Part shown: piece after piece, positions 28,086 through 36,558 of the stretch
Position numbering within the stretch: the first letter of the stretch is position 1
How the letters are laid out: the number at the start of each line of letters is the position of its first letter
NCBI GenBank assembly: GCA_963816685.1
Contig: CAWFMB010000026.1
Span: 78,647-142,646, forward strand
Direction of reading: 5' to 3'
Origin: CAVYUC01 sp963816685
GTDB taxonomy: Bacteria > Bacteroidota > Bacteroidia > Bacteroidales > Prolixibacteraceae
Length of the DNA stretch: 64,000 nt
Notes under the pieces: model-generated
What the model saw: the letters and a program-made list of their open reading frames with translations, nothing else
The model's database searches: none
Told to the model about the DNA's origin: nothing
Position numbers and translations under genes: made by a program

Positions 28086-28193
28086 ATGAAAGGAATGAAA
28101 AAAATCAATCTATTAAAATATTTCCCAGGTGCCCAACATCGAAAGCCTGTACATACACATGAAACGACCTCTGAAGGTTTCATCAGAATTTAA
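28086..28193 (+). CDS. Possible small peptide (35 aa) between ppdK and the two-component genes
   Basis: An open frame starting MKGMKKINLLKYFPG, with a TTAAACTTTG box (28061-28070) just upstream and two hairpins downstream (28209-28229 and 28275-28296). An overlapping frame (starting at the ATG near 28160) is also open for 29 codons. No family is recognisable in either. The flanking signals make a short plus-strand transcript plausible, but whether it is coding is unclear. Confidence 0.25.
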   Translation: MKGMKKINLLKYFPGAQHRKPVHTHETTSEGFIRI

Positions 28194-28208
28194 GTTCTAT
28201 CTGGTCAA

Positions 28209-28229
28209 CGAAATGGTCCCTCCATTTCG
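28209..28229 (+). terminator. Short hairpin downstream of the possible small ORF
   Basis: CGAAATGG pairs with CCATTTCG around TCCCT, followed by AAATTTT. A weak terminator-like structure. Confidence 0.35.
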
Positions 28230-28274
28230 AAATTTTGATGCAAACTGAGGTTTTTTCGCGGATCATCCGTGATT

Positions 28275-28300
28275 AGGGGTTCTGACCAGAGCCCCTTTTT
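28275..28300 (+). terminator. Plus-strand terminator facing the two-component operon
   Basis: AGGGGTTCTG (28275-28284) pairs with CAGAGCCCCT (28287-28296), followed by five T. The T-run is on the plus strand, so it ends a plus-strand transcript; it overlaps the stop of the convergent response regulator gene. This supports transcription of the spacer between ppdK and here. Confidence 0.55.
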
Positions 28301-28958
28301 ACATGATAACAAGTTTGTTCTTTAATGCAAAAATTATCAAACCTGCAACATTTCGGCAACCGGTTTTCTCAAACAAATTCTTGCGGTATCCTTCGATTGT
28401 CCGAATGCTCAAATCCATTTCACCAGCTATTTGGGTAGTGGTAAATTCTCTGCAAATGTATTGAAGTACCCGCAATTCCCGGGAAGAAAAATCATCCCTG
28501 CGGGATATTACTGTCTTTGATAAACTTTTAAGGTTTTTTAAAATTAATACTGATATTTCTTCAGAAAAATAATAATCCAATTTCATTACTTTTGAAAGCG
28601 CCCTTTCCAGTTCGTCAGGTTCGGCATTTTTCTGCAGGTATCCGTTTGCACCCTCATTTATCATGTAAAGAATCATTTGTTCATCATCTTCCATGGTAAG
28701 GATTATAACTTTTATTTCGGGATAAATGCTTTTAATACTTTTATGGGCTTCAATTCCATCCATTACAGGCATGCGTAAATCAAGCAGGATGACATCCGGT
28801 TTTGGATGGGTTTTTTCAAGCAGCTCCAACAACTCGATTCCATTTCCGGCTTCATACGTTTTGTTTACAATATTGAATTCTGAAAGAAGTGAAATCACAC
28901 CTTTTCTGAATAGAACATGATCATCAGTAACTACAACATCAAACTTTTGTTTTTCCAT
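28299..28958 (-). CDS. NarL/LuxR-family response regulator
   Basis: A 219-residue DNA-binding regulator. The receiver domain has the acidic pocket D12/D13 and phosphoacceptor D60 in ILLDLRMPVMDG. A helix-turn-helix of the LuxR/GerE type lies at about 150-212 (SSRELRVLQYICREFTTTQI). It is encoded 2 bases after its cognate histidine kinase gene, so both are translated from one message. No target operon can be read from the sequence. Confidence 0.95.
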   Translation of the reverse strand: MEKQKFDVVVTDDHVLFRKGVISLLSEFNIVNKTYEAGNGIELLELLEKTHPKPDVILLDLRMPVMDGIEAHKSIKSIYPEIKVIILTMEDDEQMILYMINEGANGYLQKNAEPDELERALSKVMKLDYYFSEEISVLILKNLKSLSKTVISRRDDFSSRELRVLQYICREFTTTQIAGEMDLSIRTIEGYRKNLFEKTGCRNVAGLIIFALKNKLVIM

Positions 28959-28960
28959 AA

Positions 28961-29746
28961 TCAGGTTTCAATATTAAAGAAAAGAAGTGCAAAAGTACCT
29001 TTCCCGGGAGATGATTTCATTTTAAATCTGGCGTCCAGGATTTGTGTACGGCTTTCAAGGTTTTTTAATCCTAATCCATTTAATTCTTCGTTCATTTTAA
29101 AACCTTTTCCATTATCGCATATTGAAACTGCAAGATGACCAGATGAAAATCTGCATTTTATAATTACAGTTGAAGCTTCTGAATGTTTGATTGAATTATT
29201 AAGCAATTCCTGGATTATTCGAAACACTGCCAGTTCCTTTTTCTGTTCAAACCGTGTGGATTCACTATTTGACCAGCATTCAACTTCAAATTGTCCGGAT
29301 TTGGCAATCCAGTTGACCAATTCTTTCAAAGCATAATATAATCCTAATTTTTCGAGAGAGGGAGGTAATAAAGCATGTGAAATCCGGCGAACCTGACCAA
29401 TTACTTCATCGATATAGATTTTTGTTTCAACTGCAAGTTCCTTCGAATCGTTTCCCGATTTTTTTTCGATTCGTGCAATATTCATTTTAACCACAGATAG
29501 CATTGCTCCTACCTCGTCATGTAAATCCCGTGCAACCCGTGTCCGTTCTTTTTCCTGAGCCAGAATTGTATTTTGAAGAATTTCTTTTTGATGTTCTGAT
29601 TTTACTCTGTTCAATTCCAATTCTTTTTTTAACAACCTTTTTTGATAGGTAACAAAAAAGAAAAAAACTGCACCTGCCAGCAAAAGCATTCCGAATGTGC
29701 CTGTTAGATAAATCAGAATTATTTCACTATTTCCTGCATCAGGCAT
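28961..29746 (-). CDS. Short HisKA_3 sensor histidine kinase
   Basis: A 261-residue kinase of the NarX/DesK group with a single membrane helix (about 9-33) and no extracellular sensor domain, followed by a coiled coil (35-66). The phosphorylated histidine is H76 in ARDLHDEVG. The ATPase domain has the N box ELLNNSIKHS, the G box DNGKGF and GLGLKNLESR. With so little outside the membrane it probably senses the membrane itself or a partner protein. Operon partner of the downstream response regulator. Confidence 0.93.
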   Translation of the reverse strand: MPDAGNSEIILIYLTGTFGMLLLAGAVFFFFVTYQKRLLKKELELNRVKSEHQKEILQNTILAQEKERTRVARDLHDEVGAMLSVVKMNIARIEKKSGNDSKELAVETKIYIDEVIGQVRRISHALLPPSLEKLGLYYALKELVNWIAKSGQFEVECWSNSESTRFEQKKELAVFRIIQELLNNSIKHSEASTVIIKCRFSSGHLAVSICDNGKGFKMNEELNGLGLKNLESRTQILDARFKMKSSPGKGTFALLFFNIET

Positions 29747-29823
29747 TTTTTTAATATTAACCGGAAAGTTTAAATCAGACGCAAATTTAAAAAGTTTATA
29801 CTATTTTAGAAATTGATTTGAAT

Positions 29824-30465
29824 TTAAGAATTATACATACTCCGTTCATCGCAATATGGAGGACATAAACGGCAGAAATCGAATACTTCGGAAGAATCAT
29901 CTTCCATACGTGATTCATTTATATCGGGATAAATCATTAGATTCATTGTTTTTGAAATACCAAAACTTATTTGTGCTTCCTGAGAATTCTGGGTATTAAA
30001 GATTTCGTGCAATTCAAACTTGGTCAGCAAATAAGCATTCGGATAAATATATTTCCTGAAAGGAGCTGATACATTTTCTGCATCCAGTTCACCTTCACGC
30101 CACTGGCGGTACCTTTTTATACTTTCTTTTACTTCGTTGGTTTTAGATGAAAAGTTCTCATTAATTTTCCCCAATTTAAAAACAGGAGTTTCGTAATCAG
30201 CATAAACATCACCACTACCCAAAAGAAATGCAGAAATTGCAAATGCAGATAACACATATTTACCATCCACTTTTTCCTGTTCAAGTCCTAAATATATTCT
30301 TACCCTGTTTTCATCTTCTCCATTTAATAATTTGTATGTCTCTTTCTGAAGAATTATTGGCGGCACAAGTAAACTAAAGGTAAGTTTTTCTTCTTCTGAA
30401 AAATTCATCCTCCAATTCTGAGCCTGTTGCTGTGGGATTTGATCACGTTTTAAATTTATACTCAT
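29824..30465 (-). CDS. Conserved-looking protein of unknown function with Cys-rich C-terminus
   Basis: I do not recognise this 213-residue protein. It has no signal peptide. The middle is hydrophobic (GKYVLSAFAISAFLLGSGDVY, about 68-88), followed by a charged helix (about 100-128). It ends with a striking FDFCRLCPPYCDERS motif holding three cysteines (CxxCxxxC), possibly a metal or redox site. Codon use and composition match the neighbours. It sits 77 bases upstream of the histidine kinase gene on the same strand and may belong to that operon. Confidence 0.65.
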   Translation of the reverse strand: MSINLKRDQIPQQQAQNWRMNFSEEEKLTFSLLVPPIILQKETYKLLNGEDENRVRIYLGLEQEKVDGKYVLSAFAISAFLLGSGDVYADYETPVFKLGKINENFSSKTNEVKESIKRYRQWREGELDAENVSAPFRKYIYPNAYLLTKFELHEIFNTQNSQEAQISFGISKTMNLMIYPDINESRMEDDSSEVFDFCRLCPPYCDERSMYNS

Positions 30466-30580
30466 TTGTTTGGTTATTTGGTTTAGTAAAAATATACAAA
30501 AACTTCAAAGAAATACAGTTAAAATAATATTTAAATCAATAAAAACATTTGAAAAAACAATATCTTTTAAAAGCAGATAT

Positions 30581-30609
30581 AAAAAAACTGCCAGTGACGG
30601 CAGTTTTTA
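30581..30609. terminator. Terminator below the 30631-31824 gene
   Basis: AAAACTGCC (30584-30592) pairs with GGCAGTTTT (30599-30607) with A- and T-runs on the two sides, so it can act in both directions. On the minus strand it follows the stop of the basic secreted protein gene by about 23 bases. Confidence 0.75.
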
Positions 30610-30630
30610 TTTATTTACATTCAAATATTA

Positions 30631-31824
30631 TTAATAATATAAATCATCATCATAATAACCTTCATTGTAGAAATCATCATTATAAGCATAATACCTTTCG
30701 GGATAATGAACCAAACGGAAACCTAAATCGGTATTCTCAAAAAACAGATTTCCAACCCTGAAATATAAATAACCATTAATATAAACCTGCTCATAACCGG
30801 CTGGTAAATATTCAACCACCAGTCCAAACGGAACATCTACCAACACATAACCAACTCCTCTGTAAAATCTGAATAAATGACCATCGTAATCATAGTAACG
30901 GTGATGATTATGAACAAATATTACCGGCCTGTGAACAAATTTACGAATGACATGGCCATATACAGGATGATGATAATAATTCCGGTGATACATGTATGAT
31001 CTTGGATGATAACCATTGTAATAATCTATCCAGCTATTGTAATTCCAGCGATAATTTTCCCACTGATGATTCCAGTGATTGTATTTCCGGTAATCATAAT
31101 GCCTGAAATAGTCTCTGTCAAACTGATTGTAGTGTCTGTTGTTTGACCTGTATCTACCCGACCAGTTCTGATCATTCCCTTTATAATTTCGGTTTACTGA
31201 ATATCTTCTGTCATTTTTATCCAGTTGATACATATTGTTACGGTTTCCGGAATTTGGTCTTCTGGTTGCCTGACCCGAGTTTTGTATGGAACTTCTTCTT
31301 TTGGAATTATCATACCTGCTGTTTGCTGAACCGGAGTTATTTGTCCTTTGCCGCGGTTGAACCGTTGAATTGCGTTGGGAACTGCTGTTATTTCTTCTGT
31401 TGGAATTTGGAACAGCCTGTGTTCTTTCCCGGGTAACCGGAGCATTGGACCTAGTAGTAGTTTCCCTTCGTTGTTGTGGCGGTTTTGTGGTTACCCGTCC
31501 TGGTTCATTCTGACGGTCAGGTGTTGTTGTTTTTTGTACTGAACGATTACTTCGGCTTTCAGCACGTGTTGGCACCTGTGCATTTTTTTGCCTTACTTCC
31601 TGGTTACGTTTGACCGAAGAATTACCGGAACTTCTCCGTGATGAATCATAATCCCGAAAAGTACTTTTTTGCTTTACTGTACTTTTTATCTGTTTGTCAT
31701 CTTTCGGTTCCTGCGCCTCCCTGTTGGTTTGCCTGCGCTGAGCAGAAGCAGGAATTCCTGCTGTTATTATAACTGTTGCCAAAATAAAGCCCGTAACAAT
31801 CAGTTTTATTTTTATTGGTTTCAT
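30631..31824 (-). CDS. Secreted low-complexity protein, DUF6515-like C-terminus
   Basis: A 397-residue protein with a signal peptide (about 1-28, ending ASA). Residues 29-215 are disordered and very rich in Arg, Ser, Asn, Gln and Thr. Residues 215-300 are dominated by Tyr, His, Asn and Trp. The last 100 residues look folded (GYVLVDVPFGLVVEYLPAG, YINGYLYFRVGNLFF), a pattern I associate with DUF6515 and similar Bacteroidota surface proteins of unknown function. It ends in an acidic tyrosine tail. It could be an adhesive or cell-wall-bound protein. Terminator present. Confidence 0.7.
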   Translation of the reverse strand: MKPIKIKLIVTGFILATVIITAGIPASAQRRQTNREAQEPKDDKQIKSTVKQKSTFRDYDSSRRSSGNSSVKRNQEVRQKNAQVPTRAESRSNRSVQKTTTPDRQNEPGRVTTKPPQQRRETTTRSNAPVTRERTQAVPNSNRRNNSSSQRNSTVQPRQRTNNSGSANSRYDNSKRRSSIQNSGQATRRPNSGNRNNMYQLDKNDRRYSVNRNYKGNDQNWSGRYRSNNRHYNQFDRDYFRHYDYRKYNHWNHQWENYRWNYNSWIDYYNGYHPRSYMYHRNYYHHPVYGHVIRKFVHRPVIFVHNHHRYYDYDGHLFRFYRGVGYVLVDVPFGLVVEYLPAGYEQVYINGYLYFRVGNLFFENTDLGFRLVHYPERYYAYNDDFYNEGYYDDDLYY

Positions 31825-32008
31825 GACTTTTTAAATTTAAATTCAACGATTAATTTGTTTTGCTTTTTTTAGGTGCCTAATTTAAAATACCGGTAATAAA
31901 CTCAAACATAACAAACGATATGCCAAACAAGTAAAGCCTTGGTATCACAGCATTTTAAACATTAATAATAAGAAACTTACAGAATTTTTTATATTTAAAT
32001 ATTCTCTA

Positions 32009-32016
32009 TATTTTTG
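32009..32016 (+). promoter_or_regulatory. Bacteroidota-type -7 box for the ruvX operon
   Basis: TATTTTTG matches TAnnTTTG and ends 20 bases before the ruvX ATG at 32037, giving a leader of about 14 bases. It supports ATG 32037 over an in-frame GTG at 32022, which would lie at the transcription start. Confidence 0.45.
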
Positions 32017-32036
32017 CAGCCGTGCAAGTAAATAAT

Positions 32037-32459
32037 ATGGCCAGAGTTTTAGCTATCGATTATGGGAAAAAAAGAGTGGGTATTGCTGTTACAGACCCAT
32101 TTCAAATAATAGCCAACAATTTAACTACTGTTCCGGCTCATACCATCTGGAATTTTTTAGATGAATATTTTCAAAAAGAGAAGGTGGAAAAGGTTGTGGT
32201 TGGTTATCCGCGCAAATTGAACAACGAAGCGTCAAGTGCTGTTATTTACATTAATCCGTTCCTCAAGAAGTTTCAACTTAAATATCCCAATATTCAATTG
32301 GAAATTATTGATGAGAGGTTTACATCTAAAATAGCATTCCAAACCATGATTGAAGGAGGAGTAAAAAAACAAAAGAGAAGGGATAAAACAATGGTGGATG
32401 CCATTAGCGCAACAATAATCTTACAAAGTTACCTTGAACAAAAACGAAATCAAAGATGA
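32037..32459 (+). CDS. ruvX: Putative pre-16S rRNA nuclease / YqgF resolvase-fold protein
   Basis: A 140-residue RNase H-fold protein of the YqgF family, which completes 16S rRNA 5'-end processing in E. coli and was first proposed as a Holliday junction resolvase. The first strand carries the catalytic aspartate D8 (LAIDYGKKRVGIAVTD), with VVVGYPRKLNNE in the middle and a final DAISATIILQSYL. ATG 32037 (MARVLAIDYG) gives the usual N-terminus. The stop overlaps the start of def by 4 bases (ATGA), so translation is coupled. Confidence 0.93.
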   Translation: MARVLAIDYGKKRVGIAVTDPFQIIANNLTTVPAHTIWNFLDEYFQKEKVEKVVVGYPRKLNNEASSAVIYINPFLKKFQLKYPNIQLEIIDERFTSKIAFQTMIEGGVKKQKRRDKTMVDAISATIILQSYLEQKRNQR

Positions 32460-33013
32460 AGTATCCGATAACAGTATATGGAGACCCGATTTTAAGAAAG
32501 AAAGCCGAACCTGTTGATAAGAATTTGGAAGGGCTAAACGAAGTTATTGAAAATATGTGGGAAACCATGTATTATTCCGATGGTGTTGGACTAGCTGCTC
32601 CGCAGGTTGGAAAATCGATTCGGATTTTTATACTTGATGCAAGCTCAGGAGCCGATGAAGAACCCGAACTGGAAGGTTTTAAAAAGGTATTTATTAATCC
32701 TCAGATAATCGAAAAATCAGGCGATGAATGGGTTATGAATGAGGGTTGCCTGAGCTTACCGGAAATAAGAGAAGATGTAGTTCGGCCTGACGTGGTGAGA
32801 ATAAAATACTTCGATGAAAATTTTAATGAACACGATGAAGTTTTCAAAGGATTTGCCGGAAGAATAATCCAGCATGAATATGATCATCTGGAAGGAGTTT
32901 TATTTGTGGATTATTTGTCACCTCTCAGAAAAAGATTGCTTAAAGGAAAATTAAACAGTATTGCCCGCGGAAAAATAACACCTCATTACAAGATAAAAGT
33001 TCCTGCAAAATAA
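32456..33013 (+). CDS. def: Peptide deformylase
   Basis: Removes the formyl group from nascent proteins. All three family motifs are present in the 185 residues: GVGLAAPQ (43-50), EGCLSLPE with metal ligand C98, and QHEYDHLEG with ligands H140 and H144 and catalytic E141. It overlaps ruvX by 4 bases and is followed 46 bases later by comEC. Length is typical. Confidence 0.97.
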   Translation: MKYPITVYGDPILRKKAEPVDKNLEGLNEVIENMWETMYYSDGVGLAAPQVGKSIRIFILDASSGADEEPELEGFKKVFINPQIIEKSGDEWVMNEGCLSLPEIREDVVRPDVVRIKYFDENFNEHDEVFKGFAGRIIQHEYDHLEGVLFVDYLSPLRKRLLKGKLNSIARGKITPHYKIKVPAK

Positions 33014-33059
33014 GTGTAACTATTTACCGGTATTTCCGTTCTGATGATAGCATTCATTC

Positions 33060-35096
33060 ATGCCAATTCAGTTGGAAAAAACTGTTCAAAAAATACCTTT
33101 TCTGCGGCTTTCAATTGCTCTTGTAACCGGAATTTTTGTAGCTTCATCCATTGAATTTACAAATCAATCCACATTCATTGCATTTGCATTTTTTTTAGCA
33201 GGACTATTGCTGTTGAATCATTTTTACAGCTATAAGCTTTCCACATTATTCGGAATTGGTGTCCATATTTTATTGTTTTTTTTAGGTGTTACAGTGTATT
33301 CATTCCACAATAAAGGACCTAAATTCTACCCCAATGGCAAATATACGGCAACCATTCTGGAAACACCGGTTGAAAAAGCTAACAGCAGGAAATCATTACT
33401 TCGGATAAATGCATTCATCAAAAATGATTCTGTTTTTCCAACAAATGAAAAAATGCTTGTTTATTTTTCAAAGCAGGCAAATGTAGCATCTCTTGAACCG
33501 GGAGATGTTATCATTTTTAATGCATCACCGCAATTAATCACAAATTTTGGAAATCCATTCGAATTTGATTATAAAAAATTCCTTCAGCAAAAAAACATTT
33601 ACCGTCAGGTTTATCTTTCATCGCAAAGCTGGAAAAAAACCAATTTGAAAAGTTCTTTTTCATTAAAAATGATTGCAGAAAAAACCAGAACTGAACTGTT
33701 GGAAATTTACAGAAACAAAATTCCGGGAGATAATGAAATGAATATAATTTCTGCCTTAACTTTAGGTTATAAGGCTGAACTTGATCCACAGACAAAGCAA
33801 ACATTCTCCTCGTCTGGAGCAATGCATGTACTGGCTGTTTCAGGATTACATGTTGGTATCATTTTTTGGGTATTAACATCTTTATTAAGTTTTCTTAAAA
33901 AATACAAAACAGGTAAAATCGTTTTTGTATTGATAATTGTTGCCTCTCTTTGGGTTTATGCATTTTTAACCGGATTATCACCTTCTGTTTCGCGCGCTGC
34001 AACCATGTTTTCTTTTTTGGTGACAGGAACAAACATGAATCGTCAGGTTAATATTTACAATTCTTTGGCAGGCTCAGCATTTTTTCTGTTACTTATCAAC
34101 CCTAATAACCTGTCGGAAGTGGGATTTCAACTCTCCTATTCGGCTGTTTTTGGTATCGTATTTTTACAACCAAAATTCGATAAACTGGTTATCATTAAAA
34201 ATAAAATTCCACGTTTTTTCTGGCAACTATTAACGGTTTCGGTAGCCGCACAAATAGCAACTTTCCCTTTTACCATTTACTATTTTAATCAATTCCCAAC
34301 CTATTTCTGGATTTCAAACCTTTTTGTTATTCCTGTTGTAATGGTACTAATCCCACTTGGATTTTTACTTTTGATTTTCAGTTCTGTTTCAATAATATCT
34401 GCAATTTTATCGTTTTGTATTCATTATCTTATTTTCGGGATGTTCAAAATGCTGTTATTTATTGAGTCATTCCCGTATTCAGTATTCCATGTATCCATAT
34501 CAACTGTTGAATTTGTATTGATTTTGAGTATTCTTTTTTCCTTTTTCATTTTCCTTAATAAACTCAATAACAGTCATTTAAAAACTTCACTTGTTTTTAC
34601 TCTGTTCCTTTTTATTTTCTCTATGGCTGTTAAAATTGATAATGCATTTCAAAAGGAGTTAATCGTATATAATCATCCGGAAAACATAGTCATTCATCTT
34701 ATCTCTGGTAAGACAAACTACATTGTTTCCGAAAAGAAAATGAAACATGAAGATTTTTCCTTCACATTGATTAACACTACAGTAAAAAAATTAATGCTGA
34801 AAACTCCAATTTATCTGACATGCAATGATAATTTTAAAGATGGTTACTTTTTCCAAAAAAACGGGATTATGAAATTTGAGGGCAAAACAATATTATTTTC
34901 ACCTGATTTAAATTCATTTCCAAAAACTATTTCACCCGATATTTTAATTAATCCTTTAAACTTCAATGAAATTCCAAATGAGAATGAATTAAATTATAAA
35001 ATTGTCACCAACAAAAAAGAAAATATTACAAATGAATTTTATGCATCAAAGTTTCATTTTCTTGAAGAAAGCGGCGCATATATAAAAAAATGGTGA
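33060..35096 (+). CDS. comEC: ComEC/Rec2-family competence membrane protein
   Basis: A 678-residue polytopic protein. An N-terminal region with two or three helices and a soluble DUF4131-like domain precedes the competence domain with its hallmark HVLAVSGLHVGIIF (about residue 257 on), and about eight further helices. The C-terminal 130 residues are soluble but lack the HxHxDH motif of the metallo-beta-lactamase domain found in many ComEC proteins; Bacteroidota members often lack it. In competent bacteria ComEC moves single-stranded DNA through the inner membrane. No other competence gene is in the window. Follows def on the same strand. Confidence 0.88.
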   Translation: MPIQLEKTVQKIPFLRLSIALVTGIFVASSIEFTNQSTFIAFAFFLAGLLLLNHFYSYKLSTLFGIGVHILLFFLGVTVYSFHNKGPKFYPNGKYTATILETPVEKANSRKSLLRINAFIKNDSVFPTNEKMLVYFSKQANVASLEPGDVIIFNASPQLITNFGNPFEFDYKKFLQQKNIYRQVYLSSQSWKKTNLKSSFSLKMIAEKTRTELLEIYRNKIPGDNEMNIISALTLGYKAELDPQTKQTFSSSGAMHVLAVSGLHVGIIFWVLTSLLSFLKKYKTGKIVFVLIIVASLWVYAFLTGLSPSVSRAATMFSFLVTGTNMNRQVNIYNSLAGSAFFLLLINPNNLSEVGFQLSYSAVFGIVFLQPKFDKLVIIKNKIPRFFWQLLTVSVAAQIATFPFTIYYFNQFPTYFWISNLFVIPVVMVLIPLGFLLLIFSSVSIISAILSFCIHYLIFGMFKMLLFIESFPYSVFHVSISTVEFVLILSILFSFFIFLNKLNNSHLKTSLVFTLFLFIFSMAVKIDNAFQKELIVYNHPENIVIHLISGKTNYIVSEKKMKHEDFSFTLINTTVKKLMLKTPIYLTCNDNFKDGYFFQKNGIMKFEGKTILFSPDLNSFPKTISPDILINPLNFNEIPNENELNYKIVTNKKENITNEFYASKFHFLEESGAYIKKW

Positions 35097-35202
35097 TTTA
35101 TATATTAAATGTACCGGAAGAAAACAGAAAAAAATATGATTTGCTGGTAATTCAAAAGTTAATATCTTACTTTGTAACAATTAATAAAAGAGAAATACAG
35201 GA

Positions 35203-36537
35203 ATGAAAGTTGTTATTGCAGGTGCCGGAGAAGTTGGTACACACTTAGCCAGAATGCTTAGTAATGAGGAACATGACATTGTTTTACTTGATGACTCGCC
35301 TGAAAAATTAGCTAAAATAAGCAGTGATGTAGACTTAATGACCTACACCGGTTCTGCCCATTCCTTTCAGGATTTAAAACAAACCGGTTTAGCAAAAGCA
35401 GATTTATTTATTGCGGTTACACCTTTCGAAGAAAGAAATGTTTTGGCCTGTTCAATGGCATCATATCTCGGAGTTGGGCGTACAATTGCGCGAATTAACA
35501 ATTCTGAGTACCTGAAAGAACGGTACAGATTTAAGCTCAACCACATGGGAATTAATGAATTAATTTATCCTGAGAGTCTGGCCGCCAAAGAAATTGTTGC
35601 AGCAGTTAAACAAACCGGAACCCGGCAGTTAATTGAGTTTTCAAATGGAAAACTGCTGCTGATGGGTATAAAAGTCAGAGAGGACGCACCCATTTTAAAT
35701 AAAACTTTTGTGGAATTGGGGCAGGAACACGAACAAATGTTGGTAGTAGCCATTAATCGTGAAAGTGAAACCATCATTCCCAATGGTACTGATTTTATAA
35801 AAAATGGCGACATTGTTTTTTTTATTGCCACCCGTGCCGAACAGCAACATATATTCGAACTAACAGCTAAAAAAACCTTCGAAGTAAAAAATATTATGTT
35901 TTTGGGTGGAAGCCGGATAGCTCAGAAAGCTGTGGAAAAGTTAGGCGATCAGTATCGGATTAAAGTAGTTGAGAGTGATATTGAAAAATGCAGGCTTGTA
36001 GCTGAAAGTCAGGAAAATGCACTTGTAATCAACGGCGATTGCAGAAACCTGAAGTTGCTGCAGGACGAAGGGCTTGAAAAAATGGATGCAGTTGTTGCCA
36101 CTACAGGAAATTCCGAAACAAATATCCTGAGTTGCCATCTTGCAAAAACTGTAGGTGTGAGGCGTACAATTGCCGAAGTTGAAAATCTTGCATTTATGGG
36201 TCTGGCCGAAAATATGAATATCGGAAGTATTATTAATAAGAAACTGATTGCAGCAAGTTATATTTACCGGTTTACATTGAATGCTGCGATTTCAAAGGTT
36301 AAATGCCTCACTGCTTCTGATGCAGAGGTTTTTGAATTTATAGCCAAACCAAATGCAAAGATTACGCAGAAGCCAATTAAAAGTTTAGGGTTTCCGGATG
36401 AAGCCAAAATCGGTGGAATCATCCGCGGTGAACAAGGTTATATTGCAAATGGCGATACCCAAATAAAAGAAGGTGATAAAGTAGTGGTTTTTACCCTTCC
36501 TTCAGGAATTAAAAAATTAGAAAAGTTTTTTAAGTAA
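35203..36537 (+). CDS. trkA: Trk potassium uptake regulatory subunit TrkA
   Basis: Cytoplasmic NAD-binding gating subunit of the Trk K+ system. The 444 residues form two RCK repeats: the first starts with MKVVIAGAGEVGTHLARML (Rossmann motif GAGEVG), the second near residue 228 with MFLGGSRIAQKAVEKL. Each is followed by a C-terminal RCK_C subdomain, the second ending KEGDKVVVFTLP. trkH starts 21 bases later, so the pair is an operon. Confidence 0.95.
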   Translation: MKVVIAGAGEVGTHLARMLSNEEHDIVLLDDSPEKLAKISSDVDLMTYTGSAHSFQDLKQTGLAKADLFIAVTPFEERNVLACSMASYLGVGRTIARINNSEYLKERYRFKLNHMGINELIYPESLAAKEIVAAVKQTGTRQLIEFSNGKLLLMGIKVREDAPILNKTFVELGQEHEQMLVVAINRESETIIPNGTDFIKNGDIVFFIATRAEQQHIFELTAKKTFEVKNIMFLGGSRIAQKAVEKLGDQYRIKVVESDIEKCRLVAESQENALVINGDCRNLKLLQDEGLEKMDAVVATTGNSETNILSCHLAKTVGVRRTIAEVENLAFMGLAENMNIGSIINKKLIAASYIYRFTLNAAISKVKCLTASDAEVFEFIAKPNAKITQKPIKSLGFPDEAKIGGIIRGEQGYIANGDTQIKEGDKVVVFTLPSGIKKLEKFFK

Positions 36538-36558
36538 ATTCGAAGTTTTTGCCAAAGC

